This document shows, piece by piece, positions 1 through 8,736 of a DNA stretch of 64,000 nt. Source of the stretch: UBA1444 sp964521625. Lineage in GTDB: Bacteria; Bacillota; Negativicutes; UBA1444. Position numbers and translations under genes: made by a program. The stretch spans positions 124,001 through 188,000 of the forward strand of contig CAZFSM010000001.1 of assembly GCA_964521625.1 (NCBI GenBank), in the 5' to 3' direction. A model generated the notes under the pieces. The model was not told where the DNA came from. It made no database searches and was given only the letters and a program-made list of their open reading frames with translations. The first letter of the stretch is position 1. Each line of letters opens with the position of its first letter.

Positions 1-650
1 GTCGTCAAAGCCCAGAAGATAGTAGAGTCTTGCCAGAGAACCGAGAGCGGAGATTTTTTTTCCTGGGAATCTTCGGTTCGGTTTTTAGCATCCGGTATAT
101 ATAGAAACGCCGCTGGAATCGCCGATAAAGTTACCGCACCGAAAAACAGCGCCGTTGTTGCAAGACCAAACAGATCTGCAATAAACCCGCCAGCCAGCAT
201 GCCAGCCAAGCTGCCCAACCGATACAATCCGTTGAATACACCCATGCAGTGGCCACGATTCGTGTCGTTGGAACATTCGGCAATCGTAAAGAAGGAGCCG
301 AGTCGCAGGAAAGTCCAGGAAATTCCCCAGACACAACGGATCAGCAATAGCGGATAAAATCCTTTGATAAAACCATAGGATAAGGTTGTCAACAGGGCCA
401 GTACCGCTGCGATTAACACGCCCTGCCGGGTGCTGATCCTTTTGTATACCCAGCCGACCAATGGGTTTAACGGTAGCCGAACCAGACGATTGGCGGACAG
501 GAGAATGCCAACTTCCCAGAGGGAGTCGAGACCAAACTCCTGCCAGTGTGTCGGCATCACAATATAGAGCATCGAATCGCCGACCAGACAGGCGGCGGTG
601 AGCAATGCCAGCACGATGACCGGTTTCATTTGCGGGTCATGATTGAACAT
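1..650 (-). CDS. MFS transporter, N-terminal half (cut by window edge)
   Basis: The minus strand is open from an ATG at 650 to the left edge, about 216 codons with no stop. The translation is strongly hydrophobic and falls into about six membrane segments. A short basic loop (GWVYKRISTRQG) after the second segment fits the degenerate loop 2-3 motif of the major facilitator superfamily, and segment 5 has the glycine-rich pattern of that fold (GSLAGMLAGGFIADLFG). An AAGGGG sits about 14 nt upstream, which is long, so the start is only probable. It is divergent from the gene at 742. The substrate is unknown; multidrug or sugar efflux would fit equally well. Confidence 0.8.
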   Translation of the reverse strand, partial: MFNHDPQMKPVIVLALLTAACLVGDSMLYIVMPTHWQEFGLDSLWEVGILLSANRLVRLPLNPLVGWVYKRISTRQGVLIAAVLALLTTLSYGFIKGFYPLLLIRCVWGISWTFLRLGSFFTIAECSNDTNRGHCMGVFNGLYRLGSLAGMLAGGFIADLFGLATTALFFGAVTLSAIPAAFLYIPDAKNRTEDSQEKKSPLSVLWQDSTIFWALT

Positions 651-741
651 GATGAGAAGTGTATCCCCTTGATCACATTTCGCTGCTTTTTATACTATGT
701 CACCTTTACTGAGAAATGGCAAGTGATGGGAGGAATGCCTG

Positions 742-1209
742 ATGTTTCGCGAGATGAGGCGCAAAGAAAAACTGATGCCGATGGAGGCAGCCCAGAAAAT
801 TCTAACGGAAACCGAATATGGGACGCTGGCGACGATGGGGCAGGATGGTTATCCCTATGCAACTCCGCTAAATTTTGTTTATCATGAAAATGTCATTTAT
901 TTTCATACGGCGACGGCGGGGCACAAGCTGGACAATATCGAGTTCATTCCTCGAGTCTGCTTTTCGGTGGTTGGGTATCATAAATTGCTAGCTGACAAAT
1001 TTGATACGGAATATGACAGCGTCGCAGTATTTGGCAGCGCCGGGCGTGTTGTCGACGCAGCGGAACGGCGGCAAGCGCTGCTGTTGTTGGTTGAGAAATA
1101 TTCGAGCGCCTGGCGCAACCAAGGGCTTGAATATATTGATGGCGGCAGCTGCGGCGCTACTGTATACAAGCTTGACATCCAGCATGTGACAGGAAAAATC
1201 GGCCGTTAA
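742..1209 (+). CDS. Pyridoxamine 5'-phosphate oxidase-like flavin-binding protein (NimA type)
   Basis: A 155-residue protein of the split-barrel FMN-binding fold. It starts with a helix (KLMPMEAAQKILTETEYG), followed by the barrel strands GTLATMGQDGYPYATPLNFVY and IYFHTATAGHK, the usual pattern in NimA-like and general-stress FMN proteins. Such proteins bind FMN, F420 or heme, and some reduce nitroimidazoles; the actual substrate here is unknown. GGGAGG at 728-733 is well placed for the ATG at 742. An earlier ATG at 735 overlaps that site and is less likely. A hairpin follows the stop codon. Confidence 0.85.
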   Translation: MFREMRRKEKLMPMEAAQKILTETEYGTLATMGQDGYPYATPLNFVYHENVIYFHTATAGHKLDNIEFIPRVCFSVVGYHKLLADKFDTEYDSVAVFGSAGRVVDAAERRQALLLLVEKYSSAWRNQGLEYIDGGSCGATVYKLDIQHVTGKIGR

Positions 1210-1223
1210 ATGACCGATACAAA

Positions 1224-1244
1224 AGCCTCGGCAGCGCCGAGGCT
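1224..1244. terminator. GC-rich hairpin, possible terminator
   Basis: AGCCTCGGC (1224-1232) pairs perfectly with GCCGAGGCT (1236-1244) around a 3-nt loop. There is no strong T-run on the plus side, and only a short one on the minus side, so termination efficiency is uncertain. It separates the flavin-binding gene from the exonuclease gene. Confidence 0.5.
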
Positions 1245-1314
1245 TACACAAGAGTGTTCTGCTAAAGACTCGTTTTAAAGAATCTTACTAAGCTAAATCA
1301 AAGGAGTGACATAA

Positions 1315-2067
1315 TTGAAACTGGTATCGTGGAACGTCAACGGGATTCGGGCTTGCCTCAACAAAGGATTCAATGATTTTTTCACCGCTGTCGCCGCGGA
1401 CATCGTATGTCTGCAGGAAACAAAAATGCAGCAGGGGCAAGCGGAAGTCCATTTTCCCGGCTATGAGCAGTTCTGGAACAGCGCCGAAAAAAAAGGCTAC
1501 TCAGGGACTGCGGTCTTTACGCGGCAGATGCCGCTATCGGTCCGCTACGGCATGGGAATTGCCGAACATGACCAGGAAGGTCGTATTATTACTCTGGAGT
1601 TCGACGACTTTCAACTGGTAAACGTATATACGCCGAATTCACAGCGCGGCTTGACTCGTCTGGACTACCGGCTGCAGTGGGAAGACCAATTTCGCAGTTA
1701 TACAACCGCGTTAGGGGCGATAAAGCCGTTGATCATTTGTGGCGACCTGAATGTGGCCCATCAGGAGATCGACATCAAAAATCCGGCCTCGAACAAGAAC
1801 AATGCCGGCTTCACACCGCAGGAACGGGACAAGATGACTGAACTGCTACGATCCGGCCTGACGGATAGTTTTCGTCACCTGTATCCCGATCGGCGCGACG
1901 CGTACTCGTGGTGGTCGTACATGTCTAATGCACGCGAGCGGAACATCGGTTGGCGGATAGATTACTTCCTGGTTTCAACCCTGTTTGCCCCACAGATCCG
2001 TGAATCGTCAATCTTGCCGGAAGTGATGGGCAGTGATCACTGCCCGGTCGTGCTGGAGATTTTTTAA
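1315..2067 (+). CDS. xth: Exodeoxyribonuclease III (AP endonuclease)
   Basis: A 250-residue enzyme of the exonuclease/endonuclease/phosphatase superfamily. It cuts DNA 5' of abasic sites and removes 3'-blocking groups in base-excision repair. Family motifs appear in order: SWNVNGIRA near the N-terminus, LQETKMQ with the metal-binding Glu, YSGTAVFTR, NVYTPNSQ, CGDLNVAH with the catalytic Asp/Asn, the RIDYFLVS stretch, and the C-terminal SDHCPV with the catalytic Asp-His. The length is normal for bacterial ExoIII. The start is a TTG at 1315, chosen because AAGGAG at 1301 is correctly spaced and the protein begins at the conserved first strand. Confidence 0.95.
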   Translation: MKLVSWNVNGIRACLNKGFNDFFTAVAADIVCLQETKMQQGQAEVHFPGYEQFWNSAEKKGYSGTAVFTRQMPLSVRYGMGIAEHDQEGRIITLEFDDFQLVNVYTPNSQRGLTRLDYRLQWEDQFRSYTTALGAIKPLIICGDLNVAHQEIDIKNPASNKNNAGFTPQERDKMTELLRSGLTDSFRHLYPDRRDAYSWWSYMSNARERNIGWRIDYFLVSTLFAPQIRESSILPEVMGSDHCPVVLEIF

Positions 2068-2105
2068 CTCGTAATGCTGGACCGAAAAAAGGAGGATAAC
2101 TGCGG

Positions 2106-3089
2106 ATGAATGAACTAATCGTGCTCAATGACGAGGAAGTTGCTGAACTGGTGAGTTTTGACGAGAATATTCGGCTGATTGAAAAAGCCTTTGGCGACTA
2201 TAATCGGGGCGAAAGCTATGTCATGCCGGTAATTCGTGAAAGAATCGAGAAACACAACGGTTTTTTCGGTATCAAATCCGGTTACCTGGCGAAGCAGGAA
2301 GTGCTAGGCTTCAAGGCGGGCGGCTTCTGGGCCGACAACAAGGACAAAGGTCTGCCCAATCACCAGTCGGCCATTATGCTGTTCGATCCGGCAACCGGGC
2401 AACCGACGGCAGTAATTGCGGCAAATTTTGTCACGCAAATTCGGACGGCGGCGATCGGTGCGATTGGTTGCAAACAACTGGCGAGACAGGACAGCAAGGT
2501 ATTGACGCTGATCGGTGCGGGACAGCAGGGCCGCAATCAGCTCGAAGCATCGCTGAAAGTGCTGCCCTCGATAAAAGAAGTCTGGGTGTATGACCTGTAC
2601 CGTGCATCGGCCGAAAAAGTAGTCAATGATTTACAAAGTGAAAAACATTCGATCCGGCTGGCTGAATCAGCGGAGCAGGCCTGCAGGGCGGCAGATGTGA
2701 TTGTAACGGCGACATCCAGTTTTAAAGCCATCGTGCTGAATGAATGGATCAAACCGGGGACCCATATCAATGCGATAGGCACCGATACCCGGGGCAAACA
2801 GGAACTGGACCCGCAGATTTTTGGCCGGGCGGCCGTGTTTGTCGATAATCTGGCGCAATGTTGTTATCTGGGTGAGTGTCAACATGCCGTAGACGCCGGA
2901 GTTATTTCCCGGGAAATGATTCGCGCTGAACTCGGCGAGCTAATTAACAAAAGCAAGTCGGGCCGAACTTCGTCCGATGAGATTACGATCTTTGACACCA
3001 CAGGAGTAGCGATCCAAGACCTGGCGACAGCAGGTTATGCGCTACAGGAAGCAAGAAAACGCGGCATTGGCACGATCATTAAACTTTAG
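2106..3089 (+). CDS. Ornithine cyclodeaminase / mu-crystallin family protein
   Basis: A 327-residue NAD(P)-dependent protein. The Rossmann glycine motif GAGQQGRNQ is near residue 140, followed by the family stretch in which an Asp closes the nicotinamide site (NAIGTDTRGKQELDPQ). The N-terminal half carries the substrate-domain signature GFKAGGFWADN and a conserved Lys-containing strand (FFGIKSGY). The superfamily includes ornithine cyclodeaminase, alanine dehydrogenase, ketimine reductase and siderophore-pathway amino-acid synthases, so the substrate is open. GGAGGAT lies just upstream of the ATG. The gene is followed closely by an ACT protein and a threonine aldolase, which suggests an amino-acid metabolism operon. 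Confidence 0.88.
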   Translation: MNELIVLNDEEVAELVSFDENIRLIEKAFGDYNRGESYVMPVIRERIEKHNGFFGIKSGYLAKQEVLGFKAGGFWADNKDKGLPNHQSAIMLFDPATGQPTAVIAANFVTQIRTAAIGAIGCKQLARQDSKVLTLIGAGQQGRNQLEASLKVLPSIKEVWVYDLYRASAEKVVNDLQSEKHSIRLAESAEQACRAADVIVTATSSFKAIVLNEWIKPGTHINAIGTDTRGKQELDPQIFGRAAVFVDNLAQCCYLGECQHAVDAGVISREMIRAELGELINKSKSGRTSSDEITIFDTTGVAIQDLATAGYALQEARKRGIGTIIKL

Positions 3090-3130
3090 AGCAAGTTTGG
3101 CTGGGAAAACTGGCAGGAGTGTGTTGAGGG

Positions 3131-3523
3131 ATGGAAACTGAAAAATTGACCCTGATCGCGCAGCCCGGTCTTTACGGGGTCTGCCGGCTGAGTCCGACGG
3201 AGCCTGTGCCGGAGTGGAGCCTGCAAGGAGAGTTCTTTTCCGTGACCCGCACAGCGGAAGAAATCTCCATCGTCTGTGCCGAGACTCACATCCCCTCAAC
3301 TGCTCTGTGCGAGCGAAACTGGTGGATGTTCAAGATTGCCGGGATACTGGATTTTGCGCTGGTCGGGATTGTTGCCGGGATCAGTGCGGCGTTAACGTCG
3401 GCTCAGCTAGGCATCTTTGTGCTGTCAACCTATAATACGGATTATATTCTGGTAAAACAGGCTGATTTCCCGGCGGCGGTGGCCGCATTGCGTGCGGCAG
3501 GGCATGAAGTGATTGGCGCATAA
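3131..3523 (+). CDS. ACT-domain amino-acid-sensing protein
   Basis: A 130-residue protein of the small ACT-domain family that resembles eukaryotic CASTOR-type arginine sensors. The N-terminal half has the pattern LYGVCRLSPTEPVPEWS, and the C-terminal half is a typical ACT repeat (GIFVLSTYNTDYILVKQADF). These proteins have no catalytic residues and are taken to bind amino acids. Its end overlaps open sequence before the threonine aldolase start, so the two are probably co-transcribed with the cyclodeaminase-like gene. Role inferred from family and context only. Confidence 0.85.
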   Translation: METEKLTLIAQPGLYGVCRLSPTEPVPEWSLQGEFFSVTRTAEEISIVCAETHIPSTALCERNWWMFKIAGILDFALVGIVAGISAALTSAQLGIFVLSTYNTDYILVKQADFPAAVAALRAAGHEVIGA

Positions 3524-3587
3524 CAAGAACAGTGGATTGTTGGAAAATCAGCGACAAGCTGGAACATACAGGGGGAGCGTGTTGGCG

Positions 3588-4622
3588 ATGTACAGTTTCA
3601 AGAACGATTACAGTGAAGGAGCGCATCCGCAGATATTGGCGGCATTGATGGCGACGAATCTGCAGCAACAGGACGGTTATGGCGAGGATGAATTTTCATC
3701 GCAGGCGGCGACTTTGATCAAACAAAAAATCGGTTGCGACGATATTGATGTGCATTTTTTGTCTGGCGGGACCCAAACCAACCTCACCGCGATTTCCGCG
3801 TTCCTGCGGCCGCATGAAGCGGCAATCGCCGCCAGTACCGGTCATATTCTGGTGCATGAAACCGGTGCGATCGAAGCAACCGGCCACAAGGTAATTTCCG
3901 TGGACAGCAGCGACGGCAAGCTTACGGCGGCGCAAATCGGTTCCGTTGTGGCGGGTCATGGCGATGAACATATGGTGAAACCCAGGCTGGTTTACCTGTC
4001 GCAGCCGACCGAAGTCGGCACGATTTATTCACGGCAGGAAATGGAACAGATCAGTCAGTTTTGCCGCCAGAACCGGTTACTGCTGTTTGTCGACGGCGCC
4101 CGGCTCGGTTCGGCGCTATGTGCTGCCGGCAATGATCTTGGCTTGCCGGTCCTCGCTGAACTTGCTGACGCATTTTATATCGGCGGCACCAAGAATGGCG
4201 CCTTGCTGGGCGAAGCGTTGGTTATCTGTCAGGACTCGCTGAAAGAGGATTTCCGATTTCACATGAAGCAAAAAGGAGCCTTGCTGGCCAAAGGCCGACT
4301 GATTGGTATTCAGTTCAGGACCTTGTTTACTGATGATCTGTATTTTGCGCTGGCAGCGCATGCCAACCGATTGGCGGACCGAATCCGGCAGTCGATCGAT
4401 CAGGCGGGTTATCGCTATCTGACTGACTCGCCGAGCAATCAAATTTTTCCGATTTTACCCAACAATATAATCGAAGAATTGCTCAAAGAATATTCTTTTT
4501 ATGTTTGGTCCAAGGTTGACGAAGAAACATCAGCCATCCGATTGGTTACATCCTGGGCAACGCCCGAAACGGCAGTGGACGGCTTTCTGGATAAACTGCG
4601 CGAACTACAAGCGACAACCTGA
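3588..4622 (+). CDS. Threonine aldolase family PLP enzyme
   Basis: A fold-type I PLP enzyme of about 344 residues. It begins with SFKNDYSEGAHPQIL, the usual threonine-aldolase opening. The cofactor region LSGGTQTNLTA is near residue 65, the aspartate that contacts the pyridine nitrogen is in LLFVDGARLGSAL, and the PLP-binding lysine is in GGTKNGALLGEA. The expected reaction is cleavage of L-threonine or L-allo-threonine to glycine and acetaldehyde; beta-hydroxy amino acids in general are possible. Reading can extend upstream to 3513, but GGGGGAG at 3571-3577 points to the ATG at 3588. The gene is convergent with glpK, 7 bp away. Confidence 0.9.
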   Translation: MYSFKNDYSEGAHPQILAALMATNLQQQDGYGEDEFSSQAATLIKQKIGCDDIDVHFLSGGTQTNLTAISAFLRPHEAAIAASTGHILVHETGAIEATGHKVISVDSSDGKLTAAQIGSVVAGHGDEHMVKPRLVYLSQPTEVGTIYSRQEMEQISQFCRQNRLLLFVDGARLGSALCAAGNDLGLPVLAELADAFYIGGTKNGALLGEALVICQDSLKEDFRFHMKQKGALLAKGRLIGIQFRTLFTDDLYFALAAHANRLADRIRQSIDQAGYRYLTDSPSNQIFPILPNNIIEELLKEYSFYVWSKVDEETSAIRLVTSWATPETAVDGFLDKLRELQATT

Positions 4623-4629
4623 CGCTGGC

Positions 4630-6126
4630 TTAATCTTCCCAGTCCAGTGAGCGTTGGACGGCTTTGCTCCAGCCACGGCAGAGTTTCTCGCGGACCGCGG
4701 CATCCATCGCCGGTTCGAAGCGCCGGTCAATTCGCCATTGCTTTTTCAGTTCATCCCGACTGGGCCAGAACCCGGTTGCCAGGCCTGCCAGATAAGCAGC
4801 GCCCATGGCTGTCGTTTCGGTGATGTCCGGTCGTTCGACTGCCGTGCCGAGAATGTCGGCCTGAAACTGCATCAACAGGTTGTTCACAGTAGCGCCGCCA
4901 TCGACCTTGAGGCTTTGCAGCTTAATACCGGAATCAGCTTCCATGGCCGTCAACACATCTTTGGTCTGGTATGCCAAAGATTCCAGCGTTGCTCGAATCA
5001 GATGCGATTTTCCGGCGCCCCGGGTCAGGCCGAAAATGGCGCCGCGCGCTTTCATATTCCAATAGGGGGCGCCAAGACCGACAAAAGCCGGTACGACGTA
5101 TACGCCAGCGGCGTCAGGCACTTTGGCGGCAAAATACTCGGAATCCGCCGAAGCTTCAATCAACTTCAGGCCGTCCCGCAACCACTGAATTGCGGCGCCA
5201 GCGACAAAAATGCTGCCTTCCAGCGCATATTCCGCTTCGCCATCGATTCCCAGCGCGATGGTCGTCAACAATCCATGGTTTGACAGCACTGCCTTGCGCC
5301 CGGTATTCATCAGCATGAAACAGCCGGTCCCGTAAGTGTTTTTCGCCATTCCCGGTTCGAAACAGGCCTGGCCGAACAAGGCGGCCTGCTGATCGCCTGC
5401 TGCTCCGGCAATCGCTACCTCGGCGCCGAGGAACGACTGTTTGTCAGTCATTCCGTAAATCTCCGAGGACATGCGGACTTCCGGCAAAACCGAAGACGGA
5501 ATATCCATAGCAGCCAATAGTTCTTCATCCCATTGCAGGGTCCGGATGTTAAACAGCATCGTGCGTGACGCATTGGAAACATCGGATACATGGACCCGCC
5601 CGCCTGTCAGTTTCCAGATCAGCCAGGAATCGATCGTGCCAAACTTGAGTTTGCCGCTGGCGGCCCTGGCGCGTGCCCCGGCAACATTGTCGAGAATCCA
5701 TTGCAGCTTGGGGCCGGAAAAATATGCATCAATCACCAGACCGGTTTTCTCCCGTACGGCGTCTTGCCAACCCGCCGCTTTCAGGCGTTCGCAGATGTTG
5801 GCAGTTCGTCGGCACTGCCACACAATGGCGTTGCAAATCGGCCGTCCGGTTTCCGTATCCCAGACGACGGTGGTTTCCCTCTGATTGGCAATTCCGATGG
5901 CGGCAATTTCAGACGGTTTGATGCCGGCCCGTGCGACCGCTTCGACTGCGGTGCCAATCTGGCTGCTCCATATTTCTTCCGCATTATGCTCAACCCAGCC
6001 AGGTTGCGGAAAGATTTGGCTGAATTCTCGCTGGGCCGACGCGAGGTTGCGCCCGGTGGCGTCGAATAAAATGGCGCGTGAACTGCTGGTTCCTTGATCC
6101 AGGGCCAGAATATATTTGCCTGTCAA
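4630..6126 (-). CDS. glpK: Glycerol kinase
   Basis: A 498-residue FGGY-family kinase that converts glycerol and ATP to sn-glycerol 3-phosphate in the cytoplasm. Diagnostic segments are ALDQGTSSSRA (phosphate loop), TIDSWLIWKLTGG, AGAAGDQQAALFGQ, NTYGTGCFM and VDGGATVNNLLMQFQAD. The start is a TTG at 6126 with AGGAGGG at 6133-6139, six bases away. It is the last gene of the ugpAEBC block, so phosphodiester/glycerol-3-phosphate uptake and glycerol phosphorylation appear to be co-expressed. The His that is phosphorylated by HPr in Bacillus and Enterococcus enzymes (in a Y-H-F-G-like context) is not visible; the equivalent stretch reads KQSFLGAEV. Confidence 0.96.
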   Translation of the reverse strand: MTGKYILALDQGTSSSRAILFDATGRNLASAQREFSQIFPQPGWVEHNAEEIWSSQIGTAVEAVARAGIKPSEIAAIGIANQRETTVVWDTETGRPICNAIVWQCRRTANICERLKAAGWQDAVREKTGLVIDAYFSGPKLQWILDNVAGARARAASGKLKFGTIDSWLIWKLTGGRVHVSDVSNASRTMLFNIRTLQWDEELLAAMDIPSSVLPEVRMSSEIYGMTDKQSFLGAEVAIAGAAGDQQAALFGQACFEPGMAKNTYGTGCFMLMNTGRKAVLSNHGLLTTIALGIDGEAEYALEGSIFVAGAAIQWLRDGLKLIEASADSEYFAAKVPDAAGVYVVPAFVGLGAPYWNMKARGAIFGLTRGAGKSHLIRATLESLAYQTKDVLTAMEADSGIKLQSLKVDGGATVNNLLMQFQADILGTAVERPDITETTAMGAAYLAGLATGFWPSRDELKKQWRIDRRFEPAMDAAVREKLCRGWSKAVQRSLDWED

Positions 6127-6216
6127 ATCAAACCCTCCTGTCTTTCACGGGAAAAGACCCGCCAAACCCGGAAGGGTCAGCGGGTTCACCGGCTATGTGA
6201 TAATACAGCCTTATTT

Positions 6217-7335
6217 TTATGCCTTTGGTTGCAGCCTTGCAGGTTTTACTTTGGCCAGAGCCCGTGAGAGTCCTGTTTCGGCATCGAAGAGATGAATGTT
6301 GCCTCTCGCCGGTTTTGCATGAATGGTCTCTCCGGCCACAGGTAACGTTTCCGGCGTGTTCATGCGGATGACGATCATTTCGCCGGCTGGTGTTTTTCCG
6401 TGAATCAATGCTTCGGAGCCGATGTTTTCCACTACGTCGACCAGACAGGGGATCGCGGTTGTATCATCAGTTAAGTCCAGGTTTTCCGGCCGGACACCGA
6501 GCACGATATTGCTATGGGCTGGCGTTGCCGAATCGAACGCCGGCAGGGGGAAAATCATGCCCTGCCCTTTAAATAACAGACGATCTGCTTCGCGCACGGT
6601 CTCGCCGCGCAGAAACTGCATCGGCGGTGAACCGACAAAAGCGGCGACAAACATATTGGCCGGTTCGCGGTAAATTGCGTCCGGGGGACCGACTTGCTGC
6701 ACAAATCCGTCCTTCATGACCACGATTCTGGTGCCCATGGTCATCGCTTCCACCTGGTCATGGGTTACGTATACCACCGTCGTTTTCAGGCGCTGATGCA
6801 GTTTGATCAGTTCGGCCCGGGTTTGCAGGCGCAGTTTGGCGTCCAAGTTGGACAGCGGCTCATCCATCAAAAAAACCTGCGGATCGCGCACAATCGCCCG
6901 TCCCAGCGCCACCCGCTGCTGTTGTCCACCGGAGAGCTGCCGGGGATAGCGGTCGAGCAGCGCCTCAATGCCGAGAATTTCGGCTGCCTTCTGAACCCGG
7001 CCGTTCAGCTCGGTTTTATTCATGCCCCGCAGTTTAAGGCTATAGGACATGTTGTCATAGACTTTCATATGCGGATACAGCGCGTAGTTCTGAAACACCA
7101 TCGCAATGTCGCGATGTTTGGGTTCCAGATTGGTTACATCGGTGTCACCGATAAAAATTTGGCCCGTCGTAGGGGTCTCAAGCCCCGCGATCATACGAAG
7201 CGTCGTTGTTTTTCCACAGCCCGACGGGCCGACAAGAACCAGGAATTCGCCATCGACAATATCCAGGTCCATTGGGGCCACCGCCGTTTGCACGCCGAAC
7301 AGTTTGCTTATATTGCGAAGCTTGACACCCGCCAC
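6217..7335 (-). CDS. ugpC: sn-glycerol-3-phosphate ABC transporter ATPase
   Basis: A 372-residue MalK/UgpC-type ATPase. Walker A is GPSGCGKTT near residue 36, the signature is LSGGQQQR near residue 135, and Walker B with the catalytic Glu is VFLMDEPLSNLD. After these comes a C-terminal OB-type regulatory domain (from about residue 240, with VLGVRPENLDL) found in the MalK subgroup. It powers import by the UgpAE permease. The start is GTG at 7335, behind AAGGGG with an 8-base gap. It follows ugpB after 15 bp and precedes glpK by 90 bp. Confidence 0.93.
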   Translation of the reverse strand: MAGVKLRNISKLFGVQTAVAPMDLDIVDGEFLVLVGPSGCGKTTTLRMIAGLETPTTGQIFIGDTDVTNLEPKHRDIAMVFQNYALYPHMKVYDNMSYSLKLRGMNKTELNGRVQKAAEILGIEALLDRYPRQLSGGQQQRVALGRAIVRDPQVFLMDEPLSNLDAKLRLQTRAELIKLHQRLKTTVVYVTHDQVEAMTMGTRIVVMKDGFVQQVGPPDAIYREPANMFVAAFVGSPPMQFLRGETVREADRLLFKGQGMIFPLPAFDSATPAHSNIVLGVRPENLDLTDDTTAIPCLVDVVENIGSEALIHGKTPAGEMIVIRMNTPETLPVAGETIHAKPARGNIHLFDAETGLSRALAKVKPARLQPKA

Positions 7336-7350
7336 GTTCTCATCCCCTTA

Positions 7351-8700
7351 CTACTTTGCCGTCTGATTATAACGGGTCAGCGCCGCATCAACGACACCGG
7401 CCGTCTTGGTTAAGGCCTCCTTGGGCGTTGCCTGATTGTTCAATACTGTCTCAATGGCGTTTTCAATTTCCTGACGGGACTGGGTAAACACTCCAAGCAG
7501 TGCTCCCTGAGTTGCTTTAGTGATCGGTGTGCTATGGAGTTGATCCACGGCGACTTTAAACTGCGGATATTTAGCATGATGCGCCTTGAGGTCGGCGTCA
7601 TCATAAGCTTTCATGGTGACCGGGAAATAACCGGTGTTGATATGCCAGTAAGCCTGTTGTTTGGCATCTGACATGAATTTGATAAATGTCCAGGCTGCTT
7701 TTTCTTCCGCATCCGGATGCCCGGACAGCATCCACAGCGAACCGCCGCCGATGATCACGCCGCCCTTGGCGCCTTCCGGCCGGGGCAAAAAGGCTGTGCC
7801 GACTTCGAACTTGCCGCCGACTCCAGTCACGATATCACCGAGCACGCCGGTTGAGTCGATCGTCATAGCAGTTTGTCCGCCAATGAACGCTTTCTGGGTG
7901 TCAGCTGTCTTACGGCCGATATTGCCGGCGACACCTTCCTTGACCATACCTTGCCACCAGGACAGGATTTTTTCTCCTTCCGGCGAATTGAATGCGGTCG
8001 CAGTGGCCATGCCGGAGCGTCCGTTTTCATTGTTGGCGTAGAAAGCGTTCTGTACCGCCATCAGCTGCTCGAAAAACCAGCCATAGATCGCAATGGTGAT
8101 CCCCGGGCGGGTTACTTTGCCGGAACCGTCTTTAACCGTCAGTTTTCGGGCGGCGGCTGCCACTTCATCAAAGGTTTGTGGCGGTTTGGCTGCATCCAGA
8201 CCGGCTTCCTTAAACATGTTCTTGTTGAAATAAAGAATCGGTGTGGATGTATTGAACGGCATGGAATAGAGTTTGTTATCCACTGTGTAATAAGCCAGCA
8301 GATTCGGCTCAAATGTCTTCAGATCCATCTTGTCGGCATCGACCCATTTTTGGACCGGCACGACCGCTTTGCTATCGATCATGAAACGGCTGCCGATGTC
8401 ATAAACCTGCATGACATGGGGGGCGGCCTTGGAAACGATCGATTGCTTCAGCTTGTTGATTGCATCATCATAGGATCCCTGGAAAATCGCTTCCACGAAG
8501 ATTTCCTTCTGCGACGCATTGAAACGGTCAACCAATACTTTGGTTGATTCGGCAACCTTGCCGCCGACCGAATACCAGAATACGACTTTGATCGGTTTCT
8601 TTTCGTCCGCTTTCGGTTTTTCCGGACTGCCACCGCAACCTAATGTACCAACGACAAACAGGACCATGACCATGAGACACAGGGATTTTTTCCAGTTCAT
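7351..8700 (-). CDS. ugpB: sn-glycerol-3-phosphate-binding lipoprotein
   Basis: An extracytoplasmic solute-binding protein of about 449 residues, anchored as a lipoprotein through the Cys in VVGTLGCGG. It closely follows the UgpB pattern: VFWYSVGGKVAE, APHVMQVYDIGSRFM, SMPFNTSTPILYFNKNMFK, GRKTADTQKAF, GGGSLWMLSG and HINTGYFPVT, all of which have close counterparts in E. coli UgpB. Reading can begin at a TTG at 8709, but AGGAGG lies directly against that codon. The ATG at 8700 has a 9-base gap and is preferred. The expected ligand is glycerol 3-phosphate or a glycerophosphodiester. Confidence 0.93.
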   Translation of the reverse strand: MNWKKSLCLMVMVLFVVGTLGCGGSPEKPKADEKKPIKVVFWYSVGGKVAESTKVLVDRFNASQKEIFVEAIFQGSYDDAINKLKQSIVSKAAPHVMQVYDIGSRFMIDSKAVVPVQKWVDADKMDLKTFEPNLLAYYTVDNKLYSMPFNTSTPILYFNKNMFKEAGLDAAKPPQTFDEVAAAARKLTVKDGSGKVTRPGITIAIYGWFFEQLMAVQNAFYANNENGRSGMATATAFNSPEGEKILSWWQGMVKEGVAGNIGRKTADTQKAFIGGQTAMTIDSTGVLGDIVTGVGGKFEVGTAFLPRPEGAKGGVIIGGGSLWMLSGHPDAEEKAAWTFIKFMSDAKQQAYWHINTGYFPVTMKAYDDADLKAHHAKYPQFKVAVDQLHSTPITKATQGALLGVFTQSRQEIENAIETVLNNQATPKEALTKTAGVVDAALTRYNQTAK

Positions 8701-8736
8701 TTTCCGCAACCTCCTACTTTTACTTTTTCTGTGGAG

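Noticed and set aside
546..887. Plus-strand 113-codon frame near the left edge
   Set aside because: It is out of frame with the flavin-binding gene and antisense to the MFS gene, and its composition is not protein-like.
4654..5283. 209-codon plus-strand frame
   Set aside because: It is antisense to glpK, whose motifs are unmistakable.
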